DNA from: Membranipora membranacea
Lineage: Eukaryota > Bryozoa > Gymnolaemata > Cheilostomatida > Membraniporidae
DNA: 64,000 bases
Assembly (NCBI GenBank): GCA_914767715.1
Contig: OU612074.1
Span: 10,760,062-10,824,061 of the forward strand
Reading direction: 5' to 3'
In this document: one piece after another, positions 39,926 through 51,977 of the stretch
Position numbering within the stretch: the first letter of the stretch is position 1
Layout of the letters: each line of letters starts with the position of its first letter
Made by a program: the position numbers and the translations under genes
Notes under the pieces: model-generated
The model's database searches: none
Told to the model about the DNA's origin: nothing
The model's input: only the letters and a program-made list of their open reading frames with translations

Positions 39926-41123
39926 TATGTCATTATCCTTAAGCCTGATTTCCAGCTTTTTTGAAATGTCCAACCTTCCAGCTGTACACCTTATCGTTTC
40001 ATTTTTTGCTAGGAAACATAGGCTATGAGTAATCCAGATCTTTATAATGAGTTTAACCATTTATTAAAGATTAACAACAGGCTTTGGTCAGTACAAGGAT
40101 ATCTCCTAATTTTGATGACCGTCTATCAATCGTCACATGTAAATCTATATCACAGAGTAAGGATATGCAGATGGGAAACTTCAATGATAGTTTTAGTACC
40201 TGTGGTTTTTGATTCGCTGGGGAAAATTGTGAACAGCTGGATGCCATAAACCCCTTATCTCTATATGTTATAATATCATTCTTCTTGCAGACATACCTAC
40301 ATTTGATGAGCCATAACTCATTCTGTATTTATCCTAAATACTGACTTCTAACTTTGTTTGAATGTCCAACCTTCAAGCTATAAACCATATTGTTGTCATC
40401 TTTTGCTAGGATACATAGGCTACGAGCTTTCTGTGTTTTAAAATGAGTTGTAGCATATATATTTACATGTATTTGCTATTAAGTGACCAAATATCAGCAA
40501 TAAATGTTGAAATACATGAAGCTGCCCAGGCAGAGAAAAGCAGCTTGCCCACCCATGTGCTACACTATTGGTTTGAGACATCGGACAAAGAGGATTGCTA
40601 TCAAGGCAATAACTATCTTATGCAAATATTTCCATACATGTTCATTGTTTGATGATCAATCAACAGTGTTTTTTGTTGTTTTATTTTATTGAGGTTGTGC
40701 AAGTGAAAGTGAGATTAAACTTTCCAAAAGGCGGGGACTGACACAATTACTTTGTCTTTAGACCACTAATCTACTCAGACTGTGAATGACAACATGTTTT
40801 GAGAGGTTTGCACCTTGAAAAAACCCTCAAGACAAAGTGGGGAACGCCTCAAGATGAGGTCGATTGTAGATAATAGATAATAGCTACTCGATGACAACTC
40901 AATGACCACACAGCTCAAATCTGTGGTTTTAATATAATACGATTTATACTATATGTGATCACACTTAAGCGGCTGAATAAACTATTGTTTGTAAGTTAAC
41001 AATTTATTGCCAGTTTTTAATTTCATCTGTACGATTTTATGGGACAAACTATTTATATAACGCTATCAATTTCATGTCATTTAACAAATTGACCTATATA
41101 CACGCACATGTTTTACTTATACT
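39926..41123. other. Convergent intergenic region between genes C and D
   Basis: The block 2 tail ends near 41030. No gene recognised apart from the doubtful short frame 40470-40652. AATAAA for gene D (minus) lies at 41129-41124. Confidence 0.5.
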
Positions 41124-41129
41124 TTTATT
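41124..41129 (-). terminator. Candidate gene D poly(A) signal
   Basis: AATAAA on the minus strand, 305 bases past the gene D stop. Confidence 0.45.
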
Positions 41130-41433
41130 AATACAGGATAAATAATAATCGAGAATTCAGCATTTTTGGACTTCGCTCTTGTTGCCACAATCAGTGCCAG
41201 AGCATAATCCCGTTACACTTTCAATTAATGAATGTGAGTAATGATTCTTCATGACAGACTGTGTTCACACAGCGATCTGAAGACAAAGAGAAAGATCTGC
41301 GCAGTGGAAATATGATTTGTGAAATGCAGTAGATAATCTGCATCACATATAATATGTATTGTGAATGTCAAATAGGTCACGTTGAAGTGAAATATTTGCG
41401 TTCAATTATGTCAGAAAACAGAGATTTGACATT

Positions 41434-43207
41434 TTAGTACAATATCATCTTTGTATAGATAACAGCCTTCTTTTGTTCCTTGTTTACTTTCTTTCCTTTT
41501 TTGGTCTCTTTAGGTTCTGATGACTCCTCACTTGATCCAGATGCTCCCATACCTTGTCCTCTCTGTCCCATTCCTCTGCTTGGGCCATGTCCAGATTCTC
41601 CCACTCCTTGTCCTCTTTGTCCCATTCCTCTGCTTTGGCCATGTCCATATGATCTCATACCTTGTCCTATTTGTCCCATTCCTCTACTTTGGCCATGTCC
41701 ATATTCTCCCATACTGCGTCCTCTTTGTCCCATTCCTCTGCTTGGGCCATGTCCAGACTCTCCCACTCCTTGTCCTCTTTGTCCCATTCCTCTGCTTTGG
41801 CCATGTCCATATGATCTCATACCTTGTCCTATTTGTCCCATTCCTCTACTTGGGCCATGTCCAGAGTCTCCCATACCGCGTCCCCTTTGTCCCGTTCCTC
41901 TGCTTTGGCCATGTCCATATGATCTCATACTTTTTCCTCTCTGTCCCATTCCTCTACTTGGGCCATGTCCAGATTCTCTCATATCTTGTCCTCTTTGTCC
42001 CATTCCTCTACTTGGGCCATGTCCAGATTCTCCCATACCGCGTCCTCTTTGTCCCGTTCCTCTGATTGGGCCATATCCATATGATCTCATTCCTTGTCCT
42101 CTTGAACTCATGCCTCCCTGGCCATGTCCAGTTCTTCTCATTCCGTGTCCTCTTGATCTATTTTTCTTGCTGCTGCCTGTTATAAATTTAAGAGAACGCA
42201 GGATCACATCTACTCTGCTTTTTAATTGTCTTTTTGGTTTCCTTTGTGGTTTCATACCTCTGCTAGGGCCATTTCTGAATCCTTGTCCTCTTGACTGCAT
42301 TCTTCCGCCTCCATTTCCAAATCCTCTCATGCTCTGTCCTCTGGAACTAATTTTTCTGCCTTGAATGTTTACAAATCCTCTCATGCCATGTTTCATGGAA
42401 CTTCTTTCCTCTTGTCTTCTTGAGCCCATTCCTCTGCTTGGGCTTTCATACTGTCTCATTTCATCTCCTCTTTGCCTCATCTCTCTACCCTGGCCATTTC
42501 CAAATCCTTCCATTCTCATTTCTCTTGGACCCATATCTGAATCCTGACCGTCTCCTCTCATGCCATCTCCTCTTTGCCTCGTTTCTCGGTCCTTGCCTCC
42601 TCCAAATCCTTCCATTCTCTGTTCTCTTGGACCCATATCTGAATCCTGACCGTCTCCTCTCATGCCATCTCCTCTTTGCCTCATCTCTCTGCCCTGGCCA
42701 TCTTCAAATCCTTCAATTCTCTGTTCTCTTGGACCCATTTTTGAATCCTGACCGTCTCCTCTCATGCCATCTCCTCTTTGCCCTTTGCTCATTTCTCGGT
42801 CCTGGCCTTCTCCAAAACCTTCCTTTTCCTGTCTTCTTGGACTCATTTCTTCTCCTCTTTGACCCATTCTCTTGTCTCCGCCATAACCCTGTTGCATCAT
42901 TCCTTCGTCCTCATCATGACTTCCATGGGCTAAACATAGACCTTAACATACAAAACATATCTTTCACATGTATATATTTTGCAATGCACTTTCTATTACT
43001 TTGGATCTTTATCAGACACCAGTTTTCTCTTCCCAATGCATATACCATCGCAATCCCTCGAGCCATGTATTTGTGCCAACATGGAAGTAGGGATATGAGG
43101 CTAACAAATACCTAAACCCCAACATCAAACTAAAAATTTAGGACAAAAGTGTAAAAAAACTTACCAATGACGGTTGTGAAGAGAAGTGTGATTATCAGCC
43201 TCTGCAT
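41434..43207 (-). CDS. Gene D: secreted Gly/Arg/Met-rich protein, His-containing repeats, seven RGD motifs, one cassette
   Basis: Coding exons are 43207-43165 (MQRLIITLLFTTVIG) and 42941-41434, joined in phase 1, giving 516 residues. The signal peptide ends in GLCLA and the mature start is HGSHDEDEG. Three 34-residue units (42774-42469) supply most of seven RGD tripeptides. One KSRVDVILRSLKF cassette (about 42220-42180) is followed by about ten 18-residue units in which YGYGPSRGM is replaced by SGHGPSRGM or YGHGQSRGM. This part is therefore His-rich, unlike B and C. The C-terminus is Ser/Glu/Lys-rich and ends VIYTKMILY. It is inverted relative to B and C. Its TATA box reads TATTAAAG, one base off the family form. 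Function unknown. Confidence 0.86.
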
Positions 43208-43423
43208 GATCTGTAACAGGGATTACAAAGTTAGTGTTTATGAATAAACAAACAGAGAAAAACAACAAATCAATAAAGCATTAACATTTTTTTCTAAAAA
43301 TACAAAATGCAAACTAAGGCTGTGAATATGAAGTTCTAAAAAGGCTGTGTATATGTGACTCTTGAAAGCATTAAAACCTGCCGGAGATGGTAAAGGGATT
43401 ATTGAAAGAAAAGTTTTACTTAC

Positions 43424-43505
43424 TACTTTAAAACTCTTTTTCCTGTTGAGAACCTCTCACCAAAGGCTCAGATGTGATTGTCTTGTGAATCCAAATGCTT
43501 TAATA
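43424..43505 (-). promoter_or_regulatory. Gene D variant TATA box and non-coding exon 1
   Basis: TATTAAAG at 43505-43498, where genes B and C have TATAAAAG. Exon 1 ends at 43424 before GTAAGTAAAA. The signal-peptide exon begins at 43210 after a CTGTTACAG acceptor. Confidence 0.7.
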
Positions 43506-43509
43506 GGTG

Positions 43510-46500
43510 CATCAAAGCAATGTACCATGGTTCAATGGCAATCAACAGTGACATTTTGATTGTGACAAATGAGCTTACACAAGAGGTTTGAGTAGGTGTG
43601 GTTATGAAACTGTTGCACAGTAACAGAGTTAATGATTTTCCTGTATCATTGGAAGTGGCAATGTTGATATAGACTGTGAATTGCCTGGTAGGGACAGAGA
43701 CTATTTGATTTGACTACAAATACGCTTGCACTTGATTATATTGCACCATTTACATTATGTCTAACATACCCGACACATTCCCTGATGTTTTTTCTCCACT
43801 TTTACTAAACTACTAACAACAATGTCTATTGTTATGTATACATACGCATATGCAGTGAAAAAAAAAAATTTGATGACAAGTTGCCAGATATCCACCAGAT
43901 GGGATGTTTATTGTTTATTTGCCACTTGCTAGCATTTTGTCTCATTGAATTCACTTTTGGGTCACAGATTCTAGAAAGTTTCACAACATGAAAAGATAGT
44001 GATGACTTTGCAACAAACAAAGCTGACAAAAACTGATATTGCCTGATGAGAATAGAAAAATAAATCGACCACGCACTTCATACACTATGGCCTTACAATT
44101 ATGACTGTGCAAAATGAATTGTGTTTCTGTCTTGAAATAAATGATAGTTATTAATGTCAAGACACAAACACAATTCATTTTGCATAGTCATATTGTCGAT
44201 TTTTATCAAACTGATAGATAAAGTGATACTGACAATTATTTGTGCCATGCTTATGACAGCGACAGATGCTAAGCTGTGTTTAACCCTCATCAAGGCAACA
44301 AAATGATTTGGGAATGGATAACTGGGTAAAACTAAATAAAAATCATAGGAGAAGAATGGTCTTGAAGAGGATACTATCAAGTCGACTAGTTCACACGCAC
44401 TGACCGCTGACATGTGAGCAATCAAACTTGAGTGTAAACATTAAAAATGCTGTTTCTTGGCTTGACCTGTAAACAATTAGCAAAATAACGAAATTATTGA
44501 GGAATCATGTACACACTCGGAAACTGCCTGCCCTCAAGTTGATGCAGTACATGAAAGATTTTTATCGACAAGCTATTCAAGCCAATGCAGTGCTGATTTA
44601 GTTGAATGGTTGCAACCATCTTGTCTTCATCCCTCTATCAGACACAGTTTCGATGCTGTCTGACTTGCAATTACAGAGCCTGACAGGTATAGTACCTTGT
44701 ATATAAAGTCTCGCGATCATGCTTTAAAATGAACATGGTAAATAAACAACCACTCAAAAAAAATTAGAGTGGCTGTGGCATTGCCTTCTGAGGGGAAAAT
44801 TAGAGTGGCTGTGGCATTGCCTTCTGAGGGGTAAGGAGATGTACGAAGCATACAATTCTTTATGATGCACAGTCTTTTGCGAGCATTACTAGTTACCTAT
44901 AATGGGTTTGTATTTAAAGCGAGCCTTTGACCAATGATGGCGTCCAGGTACTTGAAATCCTCAACATGTTCTACAGTAGTATAACTGTTAACTATATAAA
45001 ATGTGCTGATTTATCTAAAATGAACCATGGGTACTGGGCATAGGTGACTTCAGGGAAAAGTGATTTTGCTAGATTTATCTGATTATTTTATGTAATTCTA
45101 TCAAGTCCATCTCGACTGTATCACAATTATTTGTCCTCATTGCCTACCATAAGAAAATATGTTTAGATTATACTTTCTTCCTAATCATAATTTTCCATTT
45201 TCATTATTTTCCTGTGAATCTCTCCCTTTACTTAGGCTTTCGTCATTGTAGAATTAGCGTTCACAGTAGAATCGTAATATTTCCTGACCATTTGTAGTTA
45301 TTGGTGCCACTGTCCAAAGATCAACTTCAATTCAAATGAATTATTACTAATTAAGATAATTAAGATAGTCTGATTTTCATATTTTAAGAACAATATCAAA
45401 CCTATGCTTATTGGCCAAGGGTTATTGTCGCCAAGAGATATCTTTTGCTTCTTGTCTAACACTTTCACAAATCACAGAATGTGTATTGAGAAATAACTAA
45501 ATATTTATGTATGGCAGCAACTATAGAAAGACCGCCTGTGCAAATTGTCACCTCTCATATTTTTCTGTGTCCAAGATAAAGGTTAGACCTGTGCTATATT
45601 GAAATGTTGAAGTTATGGCGTGATGCAGGGAGGCAGCTATACTATAGAATATAATTCTGGCATTATGACATGTTTATAATGAATAAAACCATTCAAAATG
45701 GTAATTTTAAGCCAGTATGAGATTCAATAGATATCGATAAGGGTAAGATCGCAATGTGTGCGTCATTTGTTAGGCGTAAATAAAAAACCCATGTTATGAG
45801 ACCTACAATCTCATCTTGTCTTTTGCATCGCAATCAATATGATATTCTCATTCATTATACAAATTTGTTTATCACCCCGCCTTCTATGGCATTTTGTATT
45901 TACAATAATCTCACAAAAATAAACTGTGTTTGCCATTGTCCTGATATTGATTATAGTTTGATCACGTTGGCAACTATAAGGCAGTATAAATGTGGAAATC
46001 AGATTTTTGTAACATTGCTTTATGGGTCTTTTCAAGAACAATAGGATAATAGTAATATAATTGTGATATGAATACACCAAACTAAACTTAATTCGTGCTG
46101 TGACATAATCTACAATTATATTTTTAGAAATATCAAAAATTGAAATTCAATTACAGGTTTTCAATTTCACTTGCGCCTGTTTTCGGAGGAGATTCGAAAC
46201 CTTACTAGTGATTATGACATGAGCTTCTCGCCTTTGTCGGTGAAGCTCAAATTTATACTTTCAAAAATCCTACCCTTAACTCTTAATTGCCATGTTTGAA
46301 CCTCTGATTATTTCATGATATATGAAATGAGACTAAAAGGATCATGTAATATGGATTAACAAAAAAAGCCTCTCCTTCATAATAACACCCCAGAGCTGGG
46401 TTATATCCCTACTCTGTGATACACATTATACATGAAGAAGGATAAGGATATGGGAGGTGTAAATTGTACACATCTTAATTAGCACCCACAATTCTTCATC

Positions 46501-47330
46501 AGATGGCACCATTTATTTGTTAAGTAGGTTGTTGTCACACTATGTATGATATTTGATTAAGTTGAAAATTAAGTGAATGACATGTATTGGCCACATTGAA
46601 TCATCCATGACTTAAGGGTGCATCTTCAGAAAAATAACAGAATTCAGAGGCAGTGTAAATGCGGAAATCAGATTTTTGTAACATTACTTTATGGGTCTTT
46701 TCAAGAACAATAGGATAATAGTGATAAAACAATTTGTTGAAGTGTTGCTTGCTCAACTTGGGCCCGAAAGTATATTAGAATCATGATATAGTGATGATAA
46801 TTTATTTGAGTTCAAATCAATATTGTAACACTGACACCACTAATTAATGATGGGCAGGTGCTACCTGGAATTCTACCATAGACCCATATGAGACTGTCAT
46901 TAGAAAGAAATGTTGGTCAATGTATGTTAACTGCTGACCAACACATTGGTAGACTATTTTCCAGACTTCTCGAGACAATGCCTTTCTTTTGATTCTTTTT
47001 TGGCATCCAGCCGTCCACTAACAATATTTCCTAATGTTTTGATGGGGATTCAACAATGCTTGACATCTGTCATTGTCATTTTGATGGCACCAATAGTATT
47101 GTCAGATGATAACATTCAGATTGCGCACATTGGTCATTTAGCACAGTGATATACGTAAGTCCATAGGGTGTGCAGGGTGTGGTTGAATTTTGTGCCTATT
47201 GTTATCAGAAAATAATGGTGTTTGACACAACTGCTGGTTGCACAGTCATTGCAATCCGGTCCTAGCGATCTCAAGCCCATCAATCTGCTACTTACATATA
47301 TGCATACAGAAATTGCCGCAAAGTACTGCT
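43510..47330 (-). repeat. Segmental duplication block, copy 3 (inverted flank of gene D)
   Basis: Reverse complement of 32550-36300, including the hairpin (44102-44190), the extra 600-base segment and the TGGGCTTGAGATCGCTAGGACC end. It contains no gene of its own. Short ORFs shared between copies are not kept in frame consistently. Confidence 0.8.
44759..44830. repeat. 36-bp tandem duplication
   Basis: AAAATTAGAGTGGCTGTGGC... through TTCTGAGGGG occurs twice in direct succession; the other blocks have one copy. Confidence 0.85.
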
Positions 47331-47975
47331 TTAAAATTTTGAATTGATTTCAATTTACGATTTATAATATTTAGATCACCTTTGAGATCTTGCTCACCTC
47401 ACACAAGTGCAAACAAGCGTCGCTGATAACACGAACGATTTCCATGGGCTTGTTTTCCCAGCTCAAGACAAAGAAGTCAATATTGGAACCTATTATTGCA
47501 CCGTTATTCATTCATCAATACTGATGGAGTTGAAGTAAGGGCATAGGGAGCCATCACACTGTACTGTCTCCGATTTGGAGATGCTAAATAGAATTAGGTG
47601 GACAGGGCTAGCTTTCATTAATTGTTATTGAAAAAATAATGGTTAGTCCGATTTTTAACGAATATTATCGATACCTAGTTGGCCTTCTCTTACTTTATAA
47701 TATTCACAGGTCAGCAGCTTTATAGGCAGTCATGGGTTAAAGACATACCTCAGCTCTTTTCGGCAGCATTTTTTTGAAGATGATCAGTTTTCTTTTGAAG
47801 AATTCACCAACAAACTGAGTTCCAATTACCTTCAATAACAACTGTGAAATTCCAACAAAGGGTATTCCCTAAGATGTCTCAGAGGTGTGATCTCGACTGC
47901 TGGAGGCAAATATCACACAAAATATAAACTCTTTTGCTGACTTTGCTAGCTGGATTTCAAAGAACGATAGTCATA

Positions 47976-48191
47976 TCAAGCGGCATCTACCCAAGCTTGC
48001 CACCCAGTCTCATCACTACACCTATCGGATACAATCCAATGCCAATTTTTTCCTTCATGACTATATCCACACTGGTGGGGGATATGAGCTCGACATTTGT
48101 GAATCATAGCTATCTTAAACGTACTTGATAGATTTTTCAACTTGTCTTTCTCCATGTAGTACAGAGCGATTTTAATCATGTAGCCATATTG
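47976..48191 (-). CDS. Possible 3' coding exon of an unrecognised gene
   Basis: The minus-strand frame reads from about 48191 to a TGA at 47976. It ends KCRAHIPHQCGYSHEGKNWH followed by WIVSDRCSDETGWQAWVDAA and is rich in Trp, Cys and His. The partner copy at 29408-29529 differs over the last 41 codons at four bases, all at third positions, three of them silent. Upstream the partner has a stop and more replacements. No acceptor is clear and no full gene can be built. It could be a terminal exon duplicated with the block. Confidence 0.3.
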   Translation of the reverse strand, partial: QYGYMIKIALYYMEKDKLKNLSSTFKIAMIHKCRAHIPHQCGYSHEGKNWHWIVSDRCSDETGWQAWVDAA

Positions 48192-48652
48192 ATCGTCATA
48201 TTGATCAGCTGGCTTTGGTGGGTCATTTCACTATTGGGTCATTATAGACAGTTTTCTGAGCTCTGATTTAGACCTCAATTTGGAGTTGTCCTCTCTCCGC
48301 TTATCAAAGGATACAAAGTATTTTTGATTCGGAATCTGCAACATTGAAAACTGATATGGACATAGTTTGGGAAATAATTTAAATATAATTGGATAGTCAA
48401 TTATAGCATTTTCGCTCATCGGGAAAAATGGAGTAACTTCCTTACATTGAAATTGAACTAAAACTAGCTCTGCTAAGACGCTTGACCCATAAACTTTTCA
48501 TCTTCATATTGGTTGAGATTTATTGATAATTAATGATAATGATGAAGATTGCATTCTCTAATGCAGCTTGCGAAATCTTGGGAGCCTATCCTGTGCAGCA
48601 CATTGAAATTGTAATTGATATAAAATGCAGTAGTCATTGTTTGTAGTTGAAA

Positions 48653-48658
48653 TTTAAT
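48653..48658 (-). terminator. Gene E poly(A) signal (ATTAAA)
   Basis: CTACATTAAATTTC on the minus strand; the same variant signal lies at the same place in gene F (59852-59857). Confidence 0.5.
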
Positions 48659-48856
48659 GTAGATGTTAACATATAAGAAGAAGAAAAAGAGACACATCAA
48701 GTTCTCGACTTAGTAACTCTCTTGCAACACGTCAATAAAATATAGCAATATAAATCATTGCAAAAAACATTTTTACTCTGGTGTATGGTGACTCGGTTTT
48801 GTTGAAGTCATAAACATATGTGTATAATTATGCCAGTAAAATAGTGATTAGAAATT

Positions 48857-49198
48857 TTATAACAATCCCATCTTAATATAAGGGAGAACATGCTTATGTC
48901 CCTTGTTTCCTCTCATTGACCCATATCTTCCTCCTCTTGGTCTCATTCCTCTGTCTTGGCCGTATCCGTATGGTCTCCTCTCTTCTCCCCTTGTGCTCAT
49001 ACCTCTACCCTGACCATATCCGAACCCTCTCATTCCTTGTCCTCTTGTTCTATATCCCTTGCTTCGGCCACCCTTGAATTTAAGAGAACGCAAAATAACA
49101 TCTACTCTGCTTTTCAATTTCTTTTGTGATCTTCTGCCTGACTGCATTCCTCTGCTTGAGCCATATCTGAATCCTCTCATGTCTCCTCTTGGACTCAT
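48857..49198 (-). pseudogene. 3' part of gene E cut off by a frameshift
   Basis: Continues the gene E protein in another frame. It has an RGD-bearing SPRGDMRGFRYGSSRGM segment, a KSRVDVILRSLKF cassette, SKGYRTRGQGMRGFGYGQ and a tail ending HVLPYIKMGLL, matching the ends of B, C and F. The frame is lost at 49211-49217, where CAGATAATTGCCC replaces the usual CAGATATGGCCC. That is a net one-base insertion creating TAA. Confidence 0.75.
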
Positions 49199-49214
49199 TC
49201 CTCTGCTTGGGCAA

Positions 49215-50410
49215 TTATCTGAATCCTCTCATACCTCCTCTTGAACTCATTCCTCTGCTTGGGCCATATCTGAATCCTCTCATGCCCCCTCTTGAACTCA
49301 TTCCTCTGCTTGGGCCATATCTGAATCCTCTCATACCCCCTCTTAGACCCATTCCTCTGCTTGGGCCATATCTGAATCCTCCCATGCCCCCTCTTGAACT
49401 CACTCCTCTGCGTGATCTCTTGCCAGTCTTAAACTTGAGAGAGCGCAGGATCACATCTACTCTGCTTTTCAATTTCTTTTGTGATCTTCTGCCTGACTGC
49501 ATTCCTCTGCTTGAGCCATATCTGAATCCTCTCATGTCTCCTCTTGGACTCATTCCTCTGCTTGGGCCATATCTGAATCCTCTCATGTCTCCTCTTGGAC
49601 TCATTCCTCTGCTTGGGCCATATCTGAATCCTCCCATGCCCCCTCTTGAACTCACTCCTCTGCGTGATCTCTTGCCAGTCTTAAACTTGAGAGAGCGCAG
49701 GATCACATCTACTCTGCTTTTCAATTTCTTTTGTGATCTTCTGCCTGACTGCATTCCTCTGCTTGGGCCATATCTGAATCCTCTCATGTCTCCTCTTGGA
49801 CTCATTCCTCTGCTTGGGCCATATCTGAATCCTCTCATACCTCCTCTTGGACCCATTCCTCTGCTTGGGCCATATCTGAATCCTCTCATACCCCCTCTTG
49901 GACTCATTCCTCTGCTTGATCTCCTACCAGTCTTAAATTTGAGAGATCGCAGGATCAAATCTACTCTGCTTTTCAATTTTCTTTGGGGTTTTCTGCCTGA
50001 CTGCATTCCTCTGCTTGGGCCATATCTGAACCCTCTCATGCCTCCTCTTGGACTCGTTCCTCTGCTTGGGCCATATCTAGCTTCTCTCATCTCTCCTCCA
50101 CTTGGACCCCATTGCCCCATTCTTCCTTCATCATCATCATTCAGCCTTCCTCCGGCCAAACATACACCTAAATAAATAATAAAAAAGTTTATGAAAATAA
50201 AAAAATCTAAACAATCACCAAAATATTAACCATTGCTATAGCAGATTTGCTGCAACATCACAATCTGATGTCTCTTCATAGAATCACATTTGTGAAAGCA
50301 ACAACTTTGATGTTGTTATCACATATTAAATCCGATTGAGAAATATATTTGGAGAGCTGAAACTCACCGATGACGGTTGCGAAGAGAAATGTTATAGTCA
50401 GGCTCTGCAT
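49215..50410 (-). CDS. Gene E: secreted GFRYGPSRGM-repeat protein, prematurely stopped
   Basis: Coding exons are 50410-50368 (MQSLTITFLFATVIG, donor GTGAGT) and 50167-49215, joined in phase 1, giving 331 residues before TAA. The signal peptide ends in GVCLA, then GGRLNDDDEG. The body is 17-residue units of GMRGFRYGPSRGMSPR type, with three cassettes (one reads KSRVDLILRSLKF, two KSRVDVILRSLKF) and three RGD tripeptides in SPRGDMRGF. A one-base insertion at 49211-49217 ends the frame; the remainder is at 49198-48857. It could be a young pseudogene, a working truncated gene or a sequencing error. Closest relative is gene F, in the opposite arm of the palindrome. Intron 1 holds a (GT)n run. Confidence 0.8.
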
Positions 50411-50488
50411 GATCTGTAACAGAGGGAAGAAAAATGGCGTAAAAGTGAAGTTCTTAGCTTCTATTGAAATGATCGAATATAAGTATGC

Positions 50489-50490
<2 letters not shown>

Positions 50491-50527
<37 letters not shown>
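50491..50527. repeat. (GT)n microsatellite in gene E intron 1
   Basis: About 18 GT units; the matching intron of gene F has only a short, interrupted CA stretch (58691-58702). Confidence 0.9.
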
Positions 50528-50529
<2 letters not shown>

Positions 50530-50592
50530 ATTTATCAAACGCTAAAATGATTGATATACTAAGTTTTAATAGTAACACAATATTTTACTCAC

Positions 50593-50666
50593 TGTGGTCA
50601 GGGTCTTTTCTCGTTGGGAACTTCTTTCTCTGTGTCTGATAGTTAGCTGAGCAAAAGGCTTTTATA
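50593..50666 (-). promoter_or_regulatory. Gene E TATA box and non-coding exon 1
   Basis: TATAAAAG at 50666-50659; exon 1 ends at 50593 (CCACA|GTGAGT). Near-identical to gene F exon 1. Confidence 0.75.
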
Positions 50667-50669
50667 GGA

Positions 50670-51960
50670 GCAGTGGCTTGAATTAACAAGGCATTGATGA
50701 TGATTGACCGGTTCATCATGAGATGTGGCACTATATGTTTGATCTGTCAATGAAGATAGATGTAAGAGATATTAGCGTTGTGGCTATGTTCTGATGTATG
50801 AATGAGACATTGACAAACAAAAACAGCATTGTAAAATGTAAAATGGCTTCTTATCTTAAATTTTTAAAGTTTTATTGCATGATTGCTAAATTGAAGTATG
50901 ATAGCCATAATTGTCAGTTCAAAACCTCATCTTCAGAGCTTCATTCAATGTATGTAGTATAAGTTCATTCCTGGTAGTCGAACTCCTAAAGTGGTGCTTT
51001 TATGCAATATAAATCTTGTGGATCTTTCTATTTCTCAGGATCTTGTAGTACAGTACATGACAGCGTTTTGTTATATATTCAATAGAACTACATTGTCATT
51101 ACTTACATACACAGATTCACACACACAGCAATGCCTCATAGAACCTTTTCTGTTTCTGTCAAGTTTCAAATAACGTTGTTCCTTTCTGTTCCTGTTTCCT
51201 CCGCTGTACAACATTGTGCAGCAAGTCTTCCTTTCCTGACCCCTGTGCCTTTACCTCAGGGAGTTTTAAGAATTGTATCTGGATTAACCTCTGAATGTTA
51301 CTCAGAGGGGTGACATAGGTGGTCTGAAAGTTAAGGGTGAAGTGTTGTGGCAGAAAGATCTGAGTTCAGTTCCCGGTTCTGCCAGATATTCTTGATTTGG
51401 TACCAGCATACCATGTGTCCTAGTCACGCTATTGCACAACCAATATCCAGCAAAGTGACCCCCTCTGCCTCTTCAATTGGAGGAAGAGACATAATTCTGG
51501 CATGTAAGAGTATAGGGCACTGATTGAGAACCATGGATCCAAGCCAAAGTACCCGAATTGAAGGCGCTACTAGAAAATTTAGTGGACAGGATTTGCTATC
51601 AGTAAGGGTAAAGGAAAAATGTATGATTTGTCTGATTTTTAATTGATATACTTATTACTTAGTTTGCTTGCCATCACAGGTCAGCGTCTGTTCAGGCAGT
51701 CACAGTGTATGTAGGCTCAAGGCCTTTTGTGTCGCTTTATTTTTGGTGTCGAGGGTATCGCTGGAGGATGGACATTGAAAAAGAACGTTATAATCATGTG
51801 ATGGTATGATGTCATTGCCAGTGATTATTATGACAGTTTTATCGAAATTATGACAAGATATTTTAATAAATAATGTCTTTAAGTGTCAATATTAGACATG
51901 GAGTACAAATTGAGGAGAAACAGATGCTTTTATCCATTATTGACGAAATTCCTAAGCAAA
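50670..51960. other. Palindrome left arm, upstream of gene E; no gene
   Basis: Inverted copy of 56760-58540. A tRNA-like SINE remnant is possible at 51310-51400 (AGTTCAGTTCCCGG resembles a B box), with its partner at 57830-57910. Confidence 0.4.
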
Positions 51961-51977
51961 ACTTTAAAAAATAAGAT

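Noticed and set aside
46946-47149. Short ORF shared with 32679-32879
   Set aside because: Shared only because the block is duplicated; length and frame differ through indels.
49189-50175. 328-codon plus-strand ORF rich in Pro/Leu
   Set aside because: Antisense of gene E; open only because the sense codons avoid complements of stop codons. Likewise 20933-21781, 37417-38163, 41480-42364 and 59008-59610.
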